Assembly (NCBI GenBank): GCA_021521415.1 | Contig: JAIQDT010000107.1 | Span: forward strand, 2,356,001-2,420,000 | DNA: 64,000 nucleotides | Reading direction: 5' to 3' | DNA from: Bidens hawaiensis | Lineage: Eukaryota; Streptophyta; Magnoliopsida; Asterales; Asteraceae | Shown: positions 1 to 9,839 of the stretch, in pieces | Layout: every line of letters begins with the position of its first letter | Numbering within the stretch: the first letter of the stretch is position 1 | Program-made: the position numbers and the translations under genes | Notes under the pieces: model-generated | What the model was told of the DNA's origin: nothing | What the model saw: only the letters and a program-made list of their open reading frames with translations | Database searches by the model: none

Positions 1-790
1 ATATAATGGGCCACTAATACCAATCAACGCCATTTGATGAGACCAACTATGACTCACTACACTCCTATACAATGTGTTAACGTAACTATGACATGATATA
101 CCCATACTGGCCATTAACAACAACCAAGGTCCAATAAGACCCATTGATGAAAGTATGACATATTATTAGGCGTAACCAAACTATGGCTCACTAAACTCAT
201 ATTCAACCCTTTTAAAACAACTATGATATGATAGAGACTACAATGGGTCACTAAAACAATCAAGGTCCAAGACGACCCATTAATGCAAAGTATGACGACA
301 AACTATGACTCACTACACTCCTATTCAACCTGTTAACGTAACTATGACATGATAGAGACGATATTGGCCATTAACAACAATCAAGGCCCAATATGGCCCA
401 TTAATAAAAGTATGACATGTTATCGGGCGTTGACACATGCCTATGGCTCACTACACTCATATACAACCCTCTTGTAGCAACGGAGACATGATAGATGCTA
501 TAATGACCACTAATACCAATCAAGGCCCATTGATGAATGTATAACATGTTGGGCCATTGACACAAATCAAGGCCAAATAAGGCATATTGACGAAAGTATG
601 GTGTGTTTCAGGCGTTAACACCTAACCATGACTAATGACACTCCTATACAACTCTTTTAGAGCAACTGTGACACGATATATGCTATAATGGGACACTAAC
701 ACCGATCAAGAACTAGTATGACCAACTAATGAAAGTATGGTTTATTGGGTGTTAACACTGATTACTACACTCTTATACAACTCTTTTAGA
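1..790. repeat. Degenerate tandem repeat, unit about 130 bp
   Basis: A recurring block built around actatgactcactacac, followed by a stretch with tatgacatgat and caaggcccattgatgaaagt, is seen starting near 45, 179, 301, 441, 625 and 756. Most spacings are 124-138 bp; one is about 184 bp. Copies are diverged and carry small indels. There is no coding potential. Because the array lies upstream of CACTA-like sequence it could be a 5' subterminal array of that element, but it could equally be a separate minisatellite. Confidence 0.6.
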
Positions 791-2120
791 GCAACTATAA
801 ATATTACCTGTATTTATTTTATATGTTTTTATATTTAAAATATAATTTTTTGTATTATTTAAGGTTTAATTAGTTGTTATATATATATATATATATACAC
901 TAATAACTCTTTATTTTAATTATTAAAAATAAATTAAATTCATATTTAGTTCATATTAATTTACTTCCCTCAAAATTTCAAATTAAATTCAACCCCCTAT
1001 TTTTTTCAAAAAAATTTGAATTACCCACCGTAATCCACATATTTTAGATACATTTTTTTCTTTCTCTTCATTCCTTCTTCTTATTATTCTTCTTCCTCAT
1101 CTCTTTACACCCATTGTAATCCTCAATCGTTAATTCTCTAACTCACTCAATTCTTAACCTAATCCTTTGATTCCAGGCTCTAATATAATTATTTTAGCGA
1201 GAGGAATTCACGTGTGGTGTCGGTTTCCATCAATTCCATCTCGATTTTTACCGGATTCGTGTTGAGTGTGAAGAACCCTAAGAACCAAGTTTGGGGATTT
1301 TCAATTTTAAGTGTTATTTCTTGTAATTGAAGCTTAGCACATCTTCTTTCATCGCTAAAAAGGTATGTATTTCACTTGCTTGATGACAACAGTTTGCTGA
1401 CAGATTCGTTTTCATTTATTTATTGGTATGTAACTTGATGTTAAACGATGATTACTGAACGATTTTTGATTCTAGGATATAGCACTATGAGTCTAGTTTC
1501 CAAAAAGGTAATGTTTGTAATTTTTGGACACGTTTTGAATAGTTTTTATGATTTTACCAAAACACTGGTCAAAGCTGATTCGTGGAGTTATATTTTGGCC
1601 TGTCTTTCTGACACCATAACTCCCTAATGACAAAACCAAACGGGTTGTTTCCAGTTCTGAAAGTTAGTATTATGAGTTTTGAAGACAACCCAATTGGTCA
1701 TGCACAATTTAGATTAATGAGTTGATAGAACCATTAAACAAGTGTTTGTTGTGCAATCTGCGGAACTGTTGGTACATATCTATAATGGTTGAATTATTGT
1801 GAATTTTGTATGTATGAGAAAAATATAATAAAACTTTTTGAGAAACCTAATTCATATATTCTACTGTGGTAAATTTTATAGAATTTATACTTAATGTTTT
1901 CTTAGTGAATAAAATCAGTTTGTACACGCTATAAAATCAGTTTTGTAGAATTTTTAGTAAAGTTGACCTTGATTATTATCACCAACGAGTCGTCGATTCA
2001 AGTCTTTGTTTGTGTATACATTATGTCTAATGTGATTGTGCGTGATAGTCGTCATGCTTTGAGGTTTCGCCTCACATTAACCCTTTACTAGTTATGATGC
2101 TAATATTTTAACAATTTTAG
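791..2120 (+). other. AT-rich non-coding stretch, 5' UTR and intron-like, of the CACTA element
   Basis: No open frame of note. It holds an (AT)n run near 880-897, then a CT-rich stretch (1060-1110). A leader-like section follows, with aagaaccctaagaacc near 1270 and a donor-like aaaaaggtatgtat at about 1357. From there to an acceptor-like acaattttag at 2111-2120 the sequence is T-rich, as plant introns are. The splice sites are inferred from consensus only. Confidence 0.35.
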
Positions 2121-2291
2121 GTTCAAAGAGTTAGAGCCGAAATGGAAAAAGATGAAAGGAAGTCAAGAAACAAGTTGGAAGAACGAGTGCAACGAATGGA
2201 ATAAATGGAAAAAGAACTTAAGGAAAATGAAGAAAGGAGGCAAAAACAATTTGATGAGTTTATGAGAAAGTTTGAGGTCGGTAGTAATTAG
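2121..2291 (+). pseudogene. Last exon of a CACTA transposase-type protein, coiled coil, broken
   Basis: Directly after an acceptor-like ttttag, a 57-codon frame reads as a highly charged heptad-like segment (MEKDERKSRNKLEERVQRME, then ELKENEERRQKQFDEFMRKF) and ends at TAG 2289-2291. Such Glu/Lys/Arg-rich coiled-coil tails end many plant CACTA transposase proteins. One in-frame TAA at 2202-2204 interrupts it, so it is not functional as it stands. No upstream transposase domain is visible in the window. The family call rests on the tail plus the CACTA terminus 900 bp downstream. Confidence 0.45.
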
Positions 2292-2405
2292 TAGTAGTTT
2301 CAAATATTTTGAATTCATAACTTATTAGTGAAGGTTTATTAATGTAAACTTGTTTTGAATTTATGTTATTGTGTTTGTTAAACTTATGAAATAGCCACAT
2401 TTATC

Positions 2406-2780
2406 TATGTGTGACCAAAAGTATGATAATAGCCACACTTTATATTACAAAAGCATTATGTATGACAAACGGTAAGACCATGGCCACACCACAAACTACA
2501 AAAAGAGTGTTTGACTGGCAAGTTCACATTTTTAGCCACATTGACAATAACCTCCAGTGTCTATATAATATGATTAGCCACATAATACCTCACTATGTGT
2601 GACGAAAAGTTTGACAATAGCCACACTTTAAATTACGAAAAGCATTATGTGTGACAAACGGTAAGATAATAGCCACACTATAATATACAAAGGAGTGTTT
2701 GAGTGGCAAGTAAACATTTTTAGCCACTTTTAATGTAATATCCAGTGTCTATATAATATAATTAGCCACACTATTATTAA
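2406..2780. repeat. 188-bp tandem duplication in the CACTA subterminal region
   Basis: Two copies begin at 2406 (tatgtgtgacc) and 2594 (tatgtgtgacg). Each runs through tagccacacttta, agcattatgt, gacaaacggtaaga, gagtgtttga and tccagtgtctatataat. Each copy carries several agccaca words, so the duplication doubles the number of putative transposase-binding motifs. Confidence 0.75.
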
Positions 2781-3146
2781 ATTTAAGTGGCCATTGCTTT
2801 GCTATATCCACACGGTATAGGTCACAATGCACGCTTAACACAACCCTATTGGCCACATTATTATAAAATTCATGTGGCTGAAACATTAATTCATGTGGCT
2901 CTATACGTGCAATGGTCACTCATAGTAAATAGTCATGTGGCCATTTTCTATCGTTTAGCCACACTTATTGGAGAGGCTTCTTGATGACCAGAAACTAATG
3001 CCTGCACCCTTTAGCCACACTTATTACCACATAAGGCCACTAAAAACTGTGTGTGGCCATATCATACCCACGGTGTCGCGACCTTTGGCCACATATGACC
3101 TGAACCAAATGTGTGTGGCAAAAGGCCTATGATCACACTTTTTTCG

Positions 3147-3175
3147 TGTGACAGAAGGTCAATATTCACGTAGTG
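3147..3175 (-). repeat. CACTA terminal inverted repeat (right end)
   Basis: Read on the minus strand from 3175, the end is CACTACGTGAATATTGACC, followed by TTCTGTCACACG. The CACTA start and the abundance of subterminal motifs just inside identify it as a terminus. The 3 bp outside are gaa. The partner terminus is not in the window. Confidence 0.6.
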
Positions 3176-4033
3176 GAATCACACAAAGAATACGCTAAAC
3201 CAGTCTTGCTCGTCGCATCCGCTTGAAAATCGGAGCTAGGTTTCGCCGCGTTATCTCCAACAGCCGCTAGGGTTTCGCCGCCACTACCAGTAATCACCTG
3301 TCGGTTTTATTGCGCTTCCGCAGTTCTGATTTAAGTTTCTGTTTCGAAAGCTTTACCGCATGACCACCACTAGCACCACCGTCGCTGTCTGAAACTAGCC
3401 GCAGTGAGGAGCAGAAATGACAGCCTCGCCGGTTCTCTAGGGGAAAATAGTTAGGATATTATTGTTTTTTGTCTTTTGTATGTTGAAAAGATTCATGACC
3501 ACATAAGGGTTTTGACCTACAATTTTTCTTTCTTTTGCTTTCACTTTTGGGCTAGATTACAAATTTTCATTTATTTTTTTGGCCAGGGTATTAAAAGTTG
3601 ATTTTAGGCTCAGAACCATTTTCTGGACTACAATCAATTTTTTGTGGCCCTAAATTACAAGGGTAGTAGGCCCAGTTGGTTTAAACATTTGTGGCTGAAG
3701 TCTTGGGCAGTTTAGCCCGAAAATAATTTTAGGTCAACATCATATTTTTCAAAGTACGTGCAAATAATAGTTGAATCAAGATCCAATTTTTTGAAGAACC
3801 GTTGTAAATCAGAAGGAGCTTTAATGAAACGAAAAACTAGTGCCGACATCGTTGCCAAGTTTTATCTTTTCAATTTTAAACTTTCAACTTCTGATTTTTA
3901 GTTCGTTATTCCGTTGCGTTTAAATAGGTTGATTGTTTGACAGAGTTCAGTAGAACAGCCATTTAGTTCAGCCTTGTGCCATTGCTGTGTTTGTCTCTGT
4001 TTTTTATCTAGTTTTTCAGTTTAGTCATTGTAA
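3176..4033. other. Non-coding stretch between the CACTA element and the copia-C gag
   Basis: No open frame. The first 250 bp are relatively GC-rich (two tttcgccg words, gccaccgt-like runs); the rest is T-rich. It may be the untranslated leader of copia-C, but no 5' LTR and no tggtatcagagc-type primer site is found here. The 5' part of that element seems to be lost or replaced. Confidence 0.4.
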
Positions 4034-5130
4034 TGGGAGAAGACATAAAGGTTTTGATACATAAGTTTAATGGACAGAAAGTTGGTTGGTGAAAGATGCA
4101 GATAAAAGCGCTACTTTGTAGAAAGACTTAGATGTAGTGCTTGAGAATGAAAAACAAGAAAAGTTGTCAGAAGCAAATCGGAAGAAACTAGACAAGAAAG
4201 CTAGGGCTTGTATTACATTGTGATTGTCGGAAGATGACGCGTTTACCATCTTGAATGAAACCACACCGCATGATATGATGGAGGTACTATCCAACATGTA
4301 TGAGAAGCCTTCGACATCATATAAAGTCTATCTGATCGGAGAGCTAGTGACAACATGAATGAAAGAAGGTGGGTCAGTTACAATGCATATTAACAATCTT
4401 TATACGATCATGTCCAACTTAGTGTCAGTCGACATTAATTTGATGATGGAGTTCAAGGCCTATTGTTATTATCCTCTTTGCCTGACAGTTGGTCGTAAAT
4501 AGTGACTGCAGTTTGTAGCTCGTCTACAAAATTTAATTTTGATGGGATTCGAGACCTGATTCTGGGAGAAGATTCATGATGTAGAAGATAAGGTGAATCA
4601 TCAGGCAATACGTTAGTCACAGAAGGTAGCGGTAGGGGAAAATAACCAAGCAGCAGGAGCAGGAAGAGGAGTCAGTCTAAGAATCGTAGAGACATAGAAT
4701 GTTGGAGTTGTAAAGAGACGTGACATTCTAGGAATCAGTGTCCGAATGGTAATAGTGAACATTATATAAGGCGACACAGATGACGAGGCAACTAGTGATG
4801 AGGCTTTGGCTTGTAGTGTTGAGAGTAACGTTGTTGATTGGGTGATGAATTTTGGTGCATCGTTTCATGCCACCCACTGTAGTGATATGATGAACAACCT
4901 AAAGGTCAGGGATTTTGGAAAGGTTCGATCAGCGAACGATGATATTCTAGAAGTTACGGGTATGGGATACGTGAGGGTTATTCCAAGTTTGAAGAAACAT
5001 TTTATTTTTGGCTGGCAATTAGATGACCAAAGGCACGATATTAAGTTCGAGAATGGGCAGTGAAAGGTAATTAAAGAGAATCTTGTAGCAACTCGGGGCA
5101 AGACAAGGGGTTCATTGTATATGGTTGACG
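4034..5130 (+). pseudogene. Copia-C gag-protease remnant
   Basis: From atgggagaagac at 4034 the broken frame shows the copia gag pattern (KFNGQ, then NEKQEKLSEANRKKLDKKAR, LSEDDAFTIL, LSNMYEKPS). Several in-frame stops interrupt it. Near 4696 a CCHC knuckle reads CWSCKET-stop-HSRNQC, where the usual Gly codon is now TGA. The protease region (about 4830-4880) reads WVMNFGASFHATHC. The catalytic Asp-Ser-Gly motif of copia proteases has become Asn-Phe-Gly, so it would be inactive. The piece ends at TRGSLYMVDV (about 5130), the start of the GAG-pre-integrase domain. The family assignment is firm; function is lost. Confidence 0.7.
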
Positions 5131-5137
5131 TATCACC

Positions 5138-5771
5138 GGAAGGAGTTGATCAATATCCGTTGAAAGACAAAGTCTGGTTCATAGAATCTCATGGGCAGAA
5201 TCTCAGGATACCTCAGAATCCAGTAGTTAGTTACAATGGGAGCTGGTAAGGACAAAGAACGAGTCAAGGGCAGGTTTATCCGTGACTGACGGAAGGAGTT
5301 GATCAAGTTCCGTTGAAAGACAAAGTCCGGTTAAGCGTATCTCATGGGCAAAAGAAGGTTTGTTTTGAAAGTAACAAACTCAGAGCCAAAGTGAAGATTC
5401 TGATAAACGAGAGAGGAAGGTTAATTCAGTCGGAGGACATCATGATAGTGGGAGCATAGGTCGTGTTTTTAGTTACAGTTTCAAGTCGACAATGGATTTC
5501 AAAAACCAGTATTCTAGCTGTAAAAGTCTCTCTATTGGATTACTTGCTGAATATGGAGAGTGTTGCTCTCAAGATACCTAAGGATATGGTAGTTAGTTAT
5601 AGTGAACGAGTCAGGGGCAGGTTTAACGTGTTGGAGCTCTGGGGAGCTTCAAAGAACCTTCAGGTTAAACGATGAGAATGTGGTCGCAACTAGAAGAAGT
5701 TAATTTTTTTAGATTACATAAATACAATCAGGAGTGCATACGAGAGTACTCAAGGCCTCTAAGTGGGAGAT
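5138..5771 (+). repeat. Scrambled copia-C interior with a 153-bp direct duplication
   Basis: The word ggaaggagttgatcaa occurs at 5138 and 5291, followed in both by ccgttgaaagacaaagt and tctcatgggcaaa-like text. A later partial copy (gtagttagttat, gaacgagtcaggggcaggttta) is near 5588, matching 5223-5275. The segment stands in place of the missing integrase and reverse transcriptase and ends in a polypurine tract aagtgggagat (5761-5771). Confidence 0.6.
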
Positions 5772-6069
5772 TGTTGGTTTTTTAGCCCATGTTTAGGCCG
5801 GTTTATTATATAAAGTCAAAGAGGAAACGGGGTGCGGGCGGCCAGGCCCAAGCCCAGCCTAGTTTAGATATCTTGTTTAATAAGTTATAAACCCTAGTTC
5901 TGTCTCTACATTAACCACATTATGTACTTGTAATCATTGTCACTCAATAAGGAATACCTAGTTGCCACTCGTGGACGTAGGTCAGTTTATTCCTTACCAC
6001 ATCAAATCCTTGTGTTCATTTATTACTTTCACGTTTGTTTTCAGTTCGCGTGTGCGTATAAAACTTACA
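5772..6069 (+). repeat. Copia-C 3' LTR
   Basis: It starts TGTTGG right after a purine tract and contains a TATA-like ttatataaag near 5804. It also has the words aataagg and gtggacgtagg, which are common near the 3' end of plant copia LTRs. I place the end at cttaca (6069) to keep the TG...CA rule. The exact end is uncertain by some 20 bp because no second LTR is available for comparison. Confidence 0.5.
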
Positions 6070-6090
6070 GCTTTAATGTTGACCACATTG

Positions 6091-6188
6091 CATCATCATC
6101 ATCATCGTCGTCGTCGTCGTCGTCGTCGTCGCCATCCTCTTCATCTTCGTCTTTGTTATCGTCGTCATCATCATCATCATCATCGTCG

Positions 6189-6226
<38 letters not shown>

Positions 6227-6316
6227 GTTATCATCATCATCATCATCAACATCATCTTCTTATTCGTCGTCTTCCTTGCCACCGCCGCCGCCGTCGTCGT
6301 CGTCGTCATCATCATT
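6091..6316. repeat. Interrupted trinucleotide microsatellite (TCA/TCG)n
   Basis: About 225 bp of catcat and cgtcgt triplets with a few other triplets inserted. It gives spurious poly-Ser, poly-His and poly-Met frames on both strands. It starts some 20 bp after the copia-C LTR end. Confidence 0.95.
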
Positions 6317-6326
6317 ATAATCAAAG

Positions 6327-6460
6327 ATGAGACTTTTACATTGTGTCAATAAAAATAATAAACAATTAATTTCTTTAAAAATGAGACTTTTACGTTGTGT
6401 CAATAAAAATAATAATCAATTAAGTTCTTTAAAAATGAGACTTTTACGTTGTGCCAGTGA
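6327..6460. repeat. 54-bp tandem repeat, about 2.5 copies
   Basis: Copies begin with atgagacttttac at 6327, 6381 and 6435. The first two are full length (54 bp, few differences); the third breaks off after about 25 bp. Because 54 is a multiple of three, a short frame stays open through all copies. I do not regard it as a gene. Confidence 0.85.
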
Positions 6461-6857
6461 GGATGGTAGTAAGGAACTGAGTGATGTAGGTTTGAAGCAA
6501 CTTGAAAACACCATTTTCTCCATTTTCTGCTAGTTCTCTCACCTTCATATATATAATATCATTAAAATTTAGCCTTTAAACGAACTGAACGTTCCGTAAG
6601 CCATTTAGTAAGAAGTTTATTTATGTTAGTTTGTTTGAGAAAAGAAACAAACGTGACCTAAAAGATATGTTCATGAGTTCATTTGACTAAACAAATGAAT
6701 ATGAGTACATACCCAATAAGCCTTAACAAATAGAGTACAATTTCATCCAAGGGGCCACAGTCTAACTAACAAAAATAATAGAATTAAACATATAGAAAAC
6801 AAATATATGTACCTTCCATGGTGAAAGAGTAGTAATTGAAATTTCAGCAAAAATATT
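6461..6857. other. Non-coding spacer, nothing recognised
   Basis: AT-rich sequence without an open frame. It holds a small inverted repeat, ttcatttg-actaaa-caaatgaa, near 6677-6698. I see no element ends or gene signals here. Confidence 0.5.
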
Positions 6858-7538
6858 TGATGAACCTGGCGAAGAACTGATGACCAAATACCAAAAAACT
6901 TATAGTTCAAACATTAGTTGTTATACATTATGAAGTGCTTAACAAACTATTGCTCCAAACTGCTGATCTTACAAACTGCTAATAAGAAAGAACTGAAGAC
7001 ACAACAGTTGATTTATCAAGAGATGATCTAAATAACTAAAGTTTAACAACTAATGGGTCAAACATCAGTTGTTTAGCAAATATCAGTAGTTAGCCTAGTA
7101 TTCTCCTTTATCACTTGTTTGAAATTTATTTATCAGTAGTTTGTAACCGTTTTTGTTAGATGTCACTTTCATCTTTTTTCTCATCAGTAGATCAACACTT
7201 GTATATGATGAGTCTCCTCTTTATTAGCACTTTTCATGTCATGAGACTCACCTGGTTCGTGTACTTTCGTACTAGAAAAATCAATTTGAATGAGGAGCTA
7301 AGGTTGAGGGGGAGCAATATATTGTAATCATTCGTTATAGTTAATACATAATTGTTCTTCCATATGAAACCTGTTATTGCTTAAGTTGTTCATTTCATAG
7401 ACTAATTGAATTATAGTTCAAATATGATTTCAATTAAACTGTTACTAATCCGTTCAAAGGATTAGATCATAAGTTTAAGGGTCTATTAGTTTTGAATTGT
7501 GTTCAACTAACTTAGATTGAAGGTCTTTGATCCTAACA
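6858..7538 (+). repeat. Copia-A 5' LTR (left boundary uncertain)
   Basis: The right boundary is set by tcctaaca at 7538, two bases before a tRNA primer site. The left boundary at tgatgaacc is a guess from the TG rule. A purine tract (ttgagggggagc, 7307-7318) sits inside the proposed LTR, so a shorter LTR starting near 7323 is possible. Short words with cagttgtt, actgat and cagtagtt recur through the segment. Confidence 0.35.
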
Positions 7539-7540
7539 AT

Positions 7541-7553
7541 TGGTATCAAAGCC
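7541..7553 (+). promoter_or_regulatory. Copia-A primer-binding site, initiator Met tRNA type
   Basis: The sequence tggtatcaaagcc matches the usual plant copia primer site tggtatcagagcc except for one base. It is complementary to the 3' end of initiator methionine tRNA. It lies two bases after the LTR end. Confidence 0.75.
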
Positions 7554-7693
7554 ATGGATATCTGAATTTGATCTAATAATCAATTCAGAAACAAAGATCT
7601 AAGCACAATTTTATATTTCTAATTGTGGATTTCAAAAGGATCTAAATATCTACAAACTCTGTTGTAAGTGAAAAACTAGTTAAACTAAGAATC

Positions 7694-9400
7694 ATGTGGA
7701 TTGTACAAGATCCTCACAATACTCGTTCAACTTCCAAACCACCCATGTTGGTTCAAGATCAATACAACATCTGGCCACAACAAATTCTCCACCATCTATG
7801 CAACCAAAACACTGGTTGTTGGAGATATGTACTTGATGGACCTCATGTTCCAAAAACTGTTGATCCATTGGATGGAAACAAGACGATTAAGAAGGATCCC
7901 AAGGATTATTCTGATCAAGATCTACAGAATTTGAATTGGATGCCAAAGCACATGCTGAACTTTCCATGAAAATTCCAACTAAATTTGTGATGGATTAATT
8001 CATCAAAAGTATACGAAGGCTTTGTGGGATGCACTAAAAGTATAATATGGTGGAACACCATAAGTCCTTGAGAATACTTGGGAAATTCTTAGGCAATAGT
8101 ATGAAACATCTTGTCACTTAAGAGGAAAGAAGTTAACTCAACAATACGAACGATTCACAACTTTAATCTAGGCTTTGACAATGGTTGATGTTATTTTTAC
8201 AAACTCTACTCTTAACAATCGATTTCTAAGATTACTTCCAGAAACATGAGACACTCATGCTATTATAATTAGATCTCTACCAAATTTTGAAGATCTAAGT
8301 CCGAGTACTCTTCATGGTATGCTACTTACCTTTGAAAGAGAGATAACTCAAAAGAAGAAGTTGACCGCTACTTGTATATCAGCTGATGATTTTATTATTG
8401 GATCAACACTTCTATTTCAAGGACTCAATCTGTCCAAACTGCTGACCAAGGTTTTTACTACCACATAGACATAACAACTAGCACTGGATCGGCAGTTGAC
8501 AATCAAGCATTTGTTGTTCAAGAGAATTCTCCACACGTGTCTAACAATTTCTCATTCATTATGGAATATTTGCAACATATATATCCAACTGATCTGGAGG
8601 AAATGGAATTCTGAACTCCTTGGCATTATTGACAGTTAAGATAAACAAGTTTTACAAAAGAACATGAAGGAAATTGCCTAGAATCAATAATAGGACAAAA
8701 GTGGGCTATGATAAGGCGAAAATGACATGTCATAAGTGTTGCAGACTAGGACACTTTGCATGGGAATGTAGAACTTAGTCATAACCTAGTCTCAAGCATA
8801 TCCAGCCTTTAATAACCTATCCAAGTTCACCTCCCCATCCACATTGACAACACCAATCCTTCAATAACCATTCCAAAACTCGTTTTGCTCAAACCTCTAC
8901 AATGCCTAATACTGGTCCTCAATATCAGTAACTGTATTCACCCATGCCTCAACCAATGCAACAGATGCAGTTTTTTCAACCTCTTTCATGCAACCTATAA
9001 CACACATGTTCAACCTACTTCAATTACTACACCTGGATCATCTTCATCCGGTCTTGATAATAGCAAAACAAGTTTCTTCACACAAGAATTTGTTAATTGG
9101 AGCAGTCTGCCTGAAGAAATGACCACAAAAGATCTAGCTCTTGTGGTTATTGATGCAGAATCAAGTGAAGAAATGGAGATGAAAAATGATTTCAACAATG
9201 AAGTGATTCAAGTGCTGATGACAAGTAATGTTTCAGCAGATGCACAAACTACTGCTGAAAAGGCATTCCAATCTGCTGTTGATGAGGTAACACCTGAGAA
9301 TTGTCTAAAGTTGTGTTCTAATAACTACATTATTACATTCTCAAACATCAAACTTGCAAACATGAAACTGATAAAACAAGTAGTTAAACTTGAATAAGCA
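7694..9400 (+). pseudogene. Copia-A gag remnant
   Basis: The piece at 7694-7969 reads KPPMLVQDQYNIW, then DGPHVPKTVDPLDGNKTIKK, like the N-terminal gag domain of SIRE-like elements, where the capsid-like protein packages element RNA in cytoplasmic particles. Stops and shifts follow. Near 8726 a CCHC knuckle is intact in sequence (CHKCCRLGHFAWEC). A further frame at 8885-9397 is Ser/Thr- and acid-rich and fits the spacer between gag and protease. Related gags carry long coiled-coil tails, and 9420-9600 (KEKEKEILKLK-like) resembles this. Not functional. Confidence 0.6.
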
Positions 9401-9839
9401 GTTTTAAAATCCAAAGATGACATGAAAGTCAAACCAAATGAAAAAGAAAAAGAGATTTTGAAATTAAAACATGTTTTGCTAGATAACAATGCTTATGCAG
9501 AAAATTTGTTGAAAAAGTACAAAGAATGTAACAAAACATTAGAACAAACTCAAGTAAACTGTGGTAAATGGATTGAATAAAGCAAAGGATTTCAAATGTT
9601 GCTAAGTAAGAAATCAAGCTGCAATGTGAAATTTGGTATATGATATAATCACACTGAGCCACCTTAGAATTATACTCCTATTACCGCTTTCAATTGTGTT
9701 GATGAACATGAGAAGGAAGTAATATTTCAAAAACAAGTTCCATCAACTGTTTTACCAAATGTTGTTCCATTAAAACTTGCTAATCAAGATGAGATAGGAA
9801 ATTGGTATCTAACAACTGATAAATCACAAGGGGTAAACC

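Larger units (their letters stand above)
1..3175 (+). mobile_element. CACTA (En/Spm-like) DNA transposon, 3' part, probably a deletion derivative
   Basis: The right end is well supported. The sequence ends in cacgtagtg at 3175, which is CACTACGTG on the other strand, the terminal signature of the CACTA superfamily, and is followed by gaa as a possible 3-bp target duplication. About 800 bp before the end is full of agccaca/tgtggct words in both orientations, typical of subterminal transposase-binding repeats. A coiled-coil last exon lies just upstream at 2121-2291. The segment at 1191-1361 looks like a 5' UTR ending at a splice-donor-like gtatgtat, and it is joined by one intron-like stretch directly to the last exon. 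I infer that the transposase core is missing. The left terminus is not in the window, so the left boundary given is the window edge. Confidence 0.55.
4034..6069 (+). mobile_element. Copia-C: deleted Ty1/copia retrotransposon with 3' LTR only
   Basis: In order on the + strand: a gag start (4034), a degenerate zinc knuckle, a protease remnant, the start of the pre-integrase region, about 600 bp of scrambled sequence, a polypurine tract and one LTR. Integrase core, reverse transcriptase and RNase H are absent. No 5' LTR matching the 3' LTR is seen upstream. It is an old internal-deletion derivative, not capable of autonomous movement. Confidence 0.65.

Noticed and set aside
3176..3450. Host gene exon in the GC-rich stretch after the CACTA end
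   Set aside because: No frame longer than a few dozen codons and no splice pattern; it leads into a copia gag and is more likely leader or spacer.
5937..6330. Poly-Ser and poly-His reading frames
   Set aside because: They are pure products of the trinucleotide microsatellite, appear in several frames and both strands, and have no other protein features.
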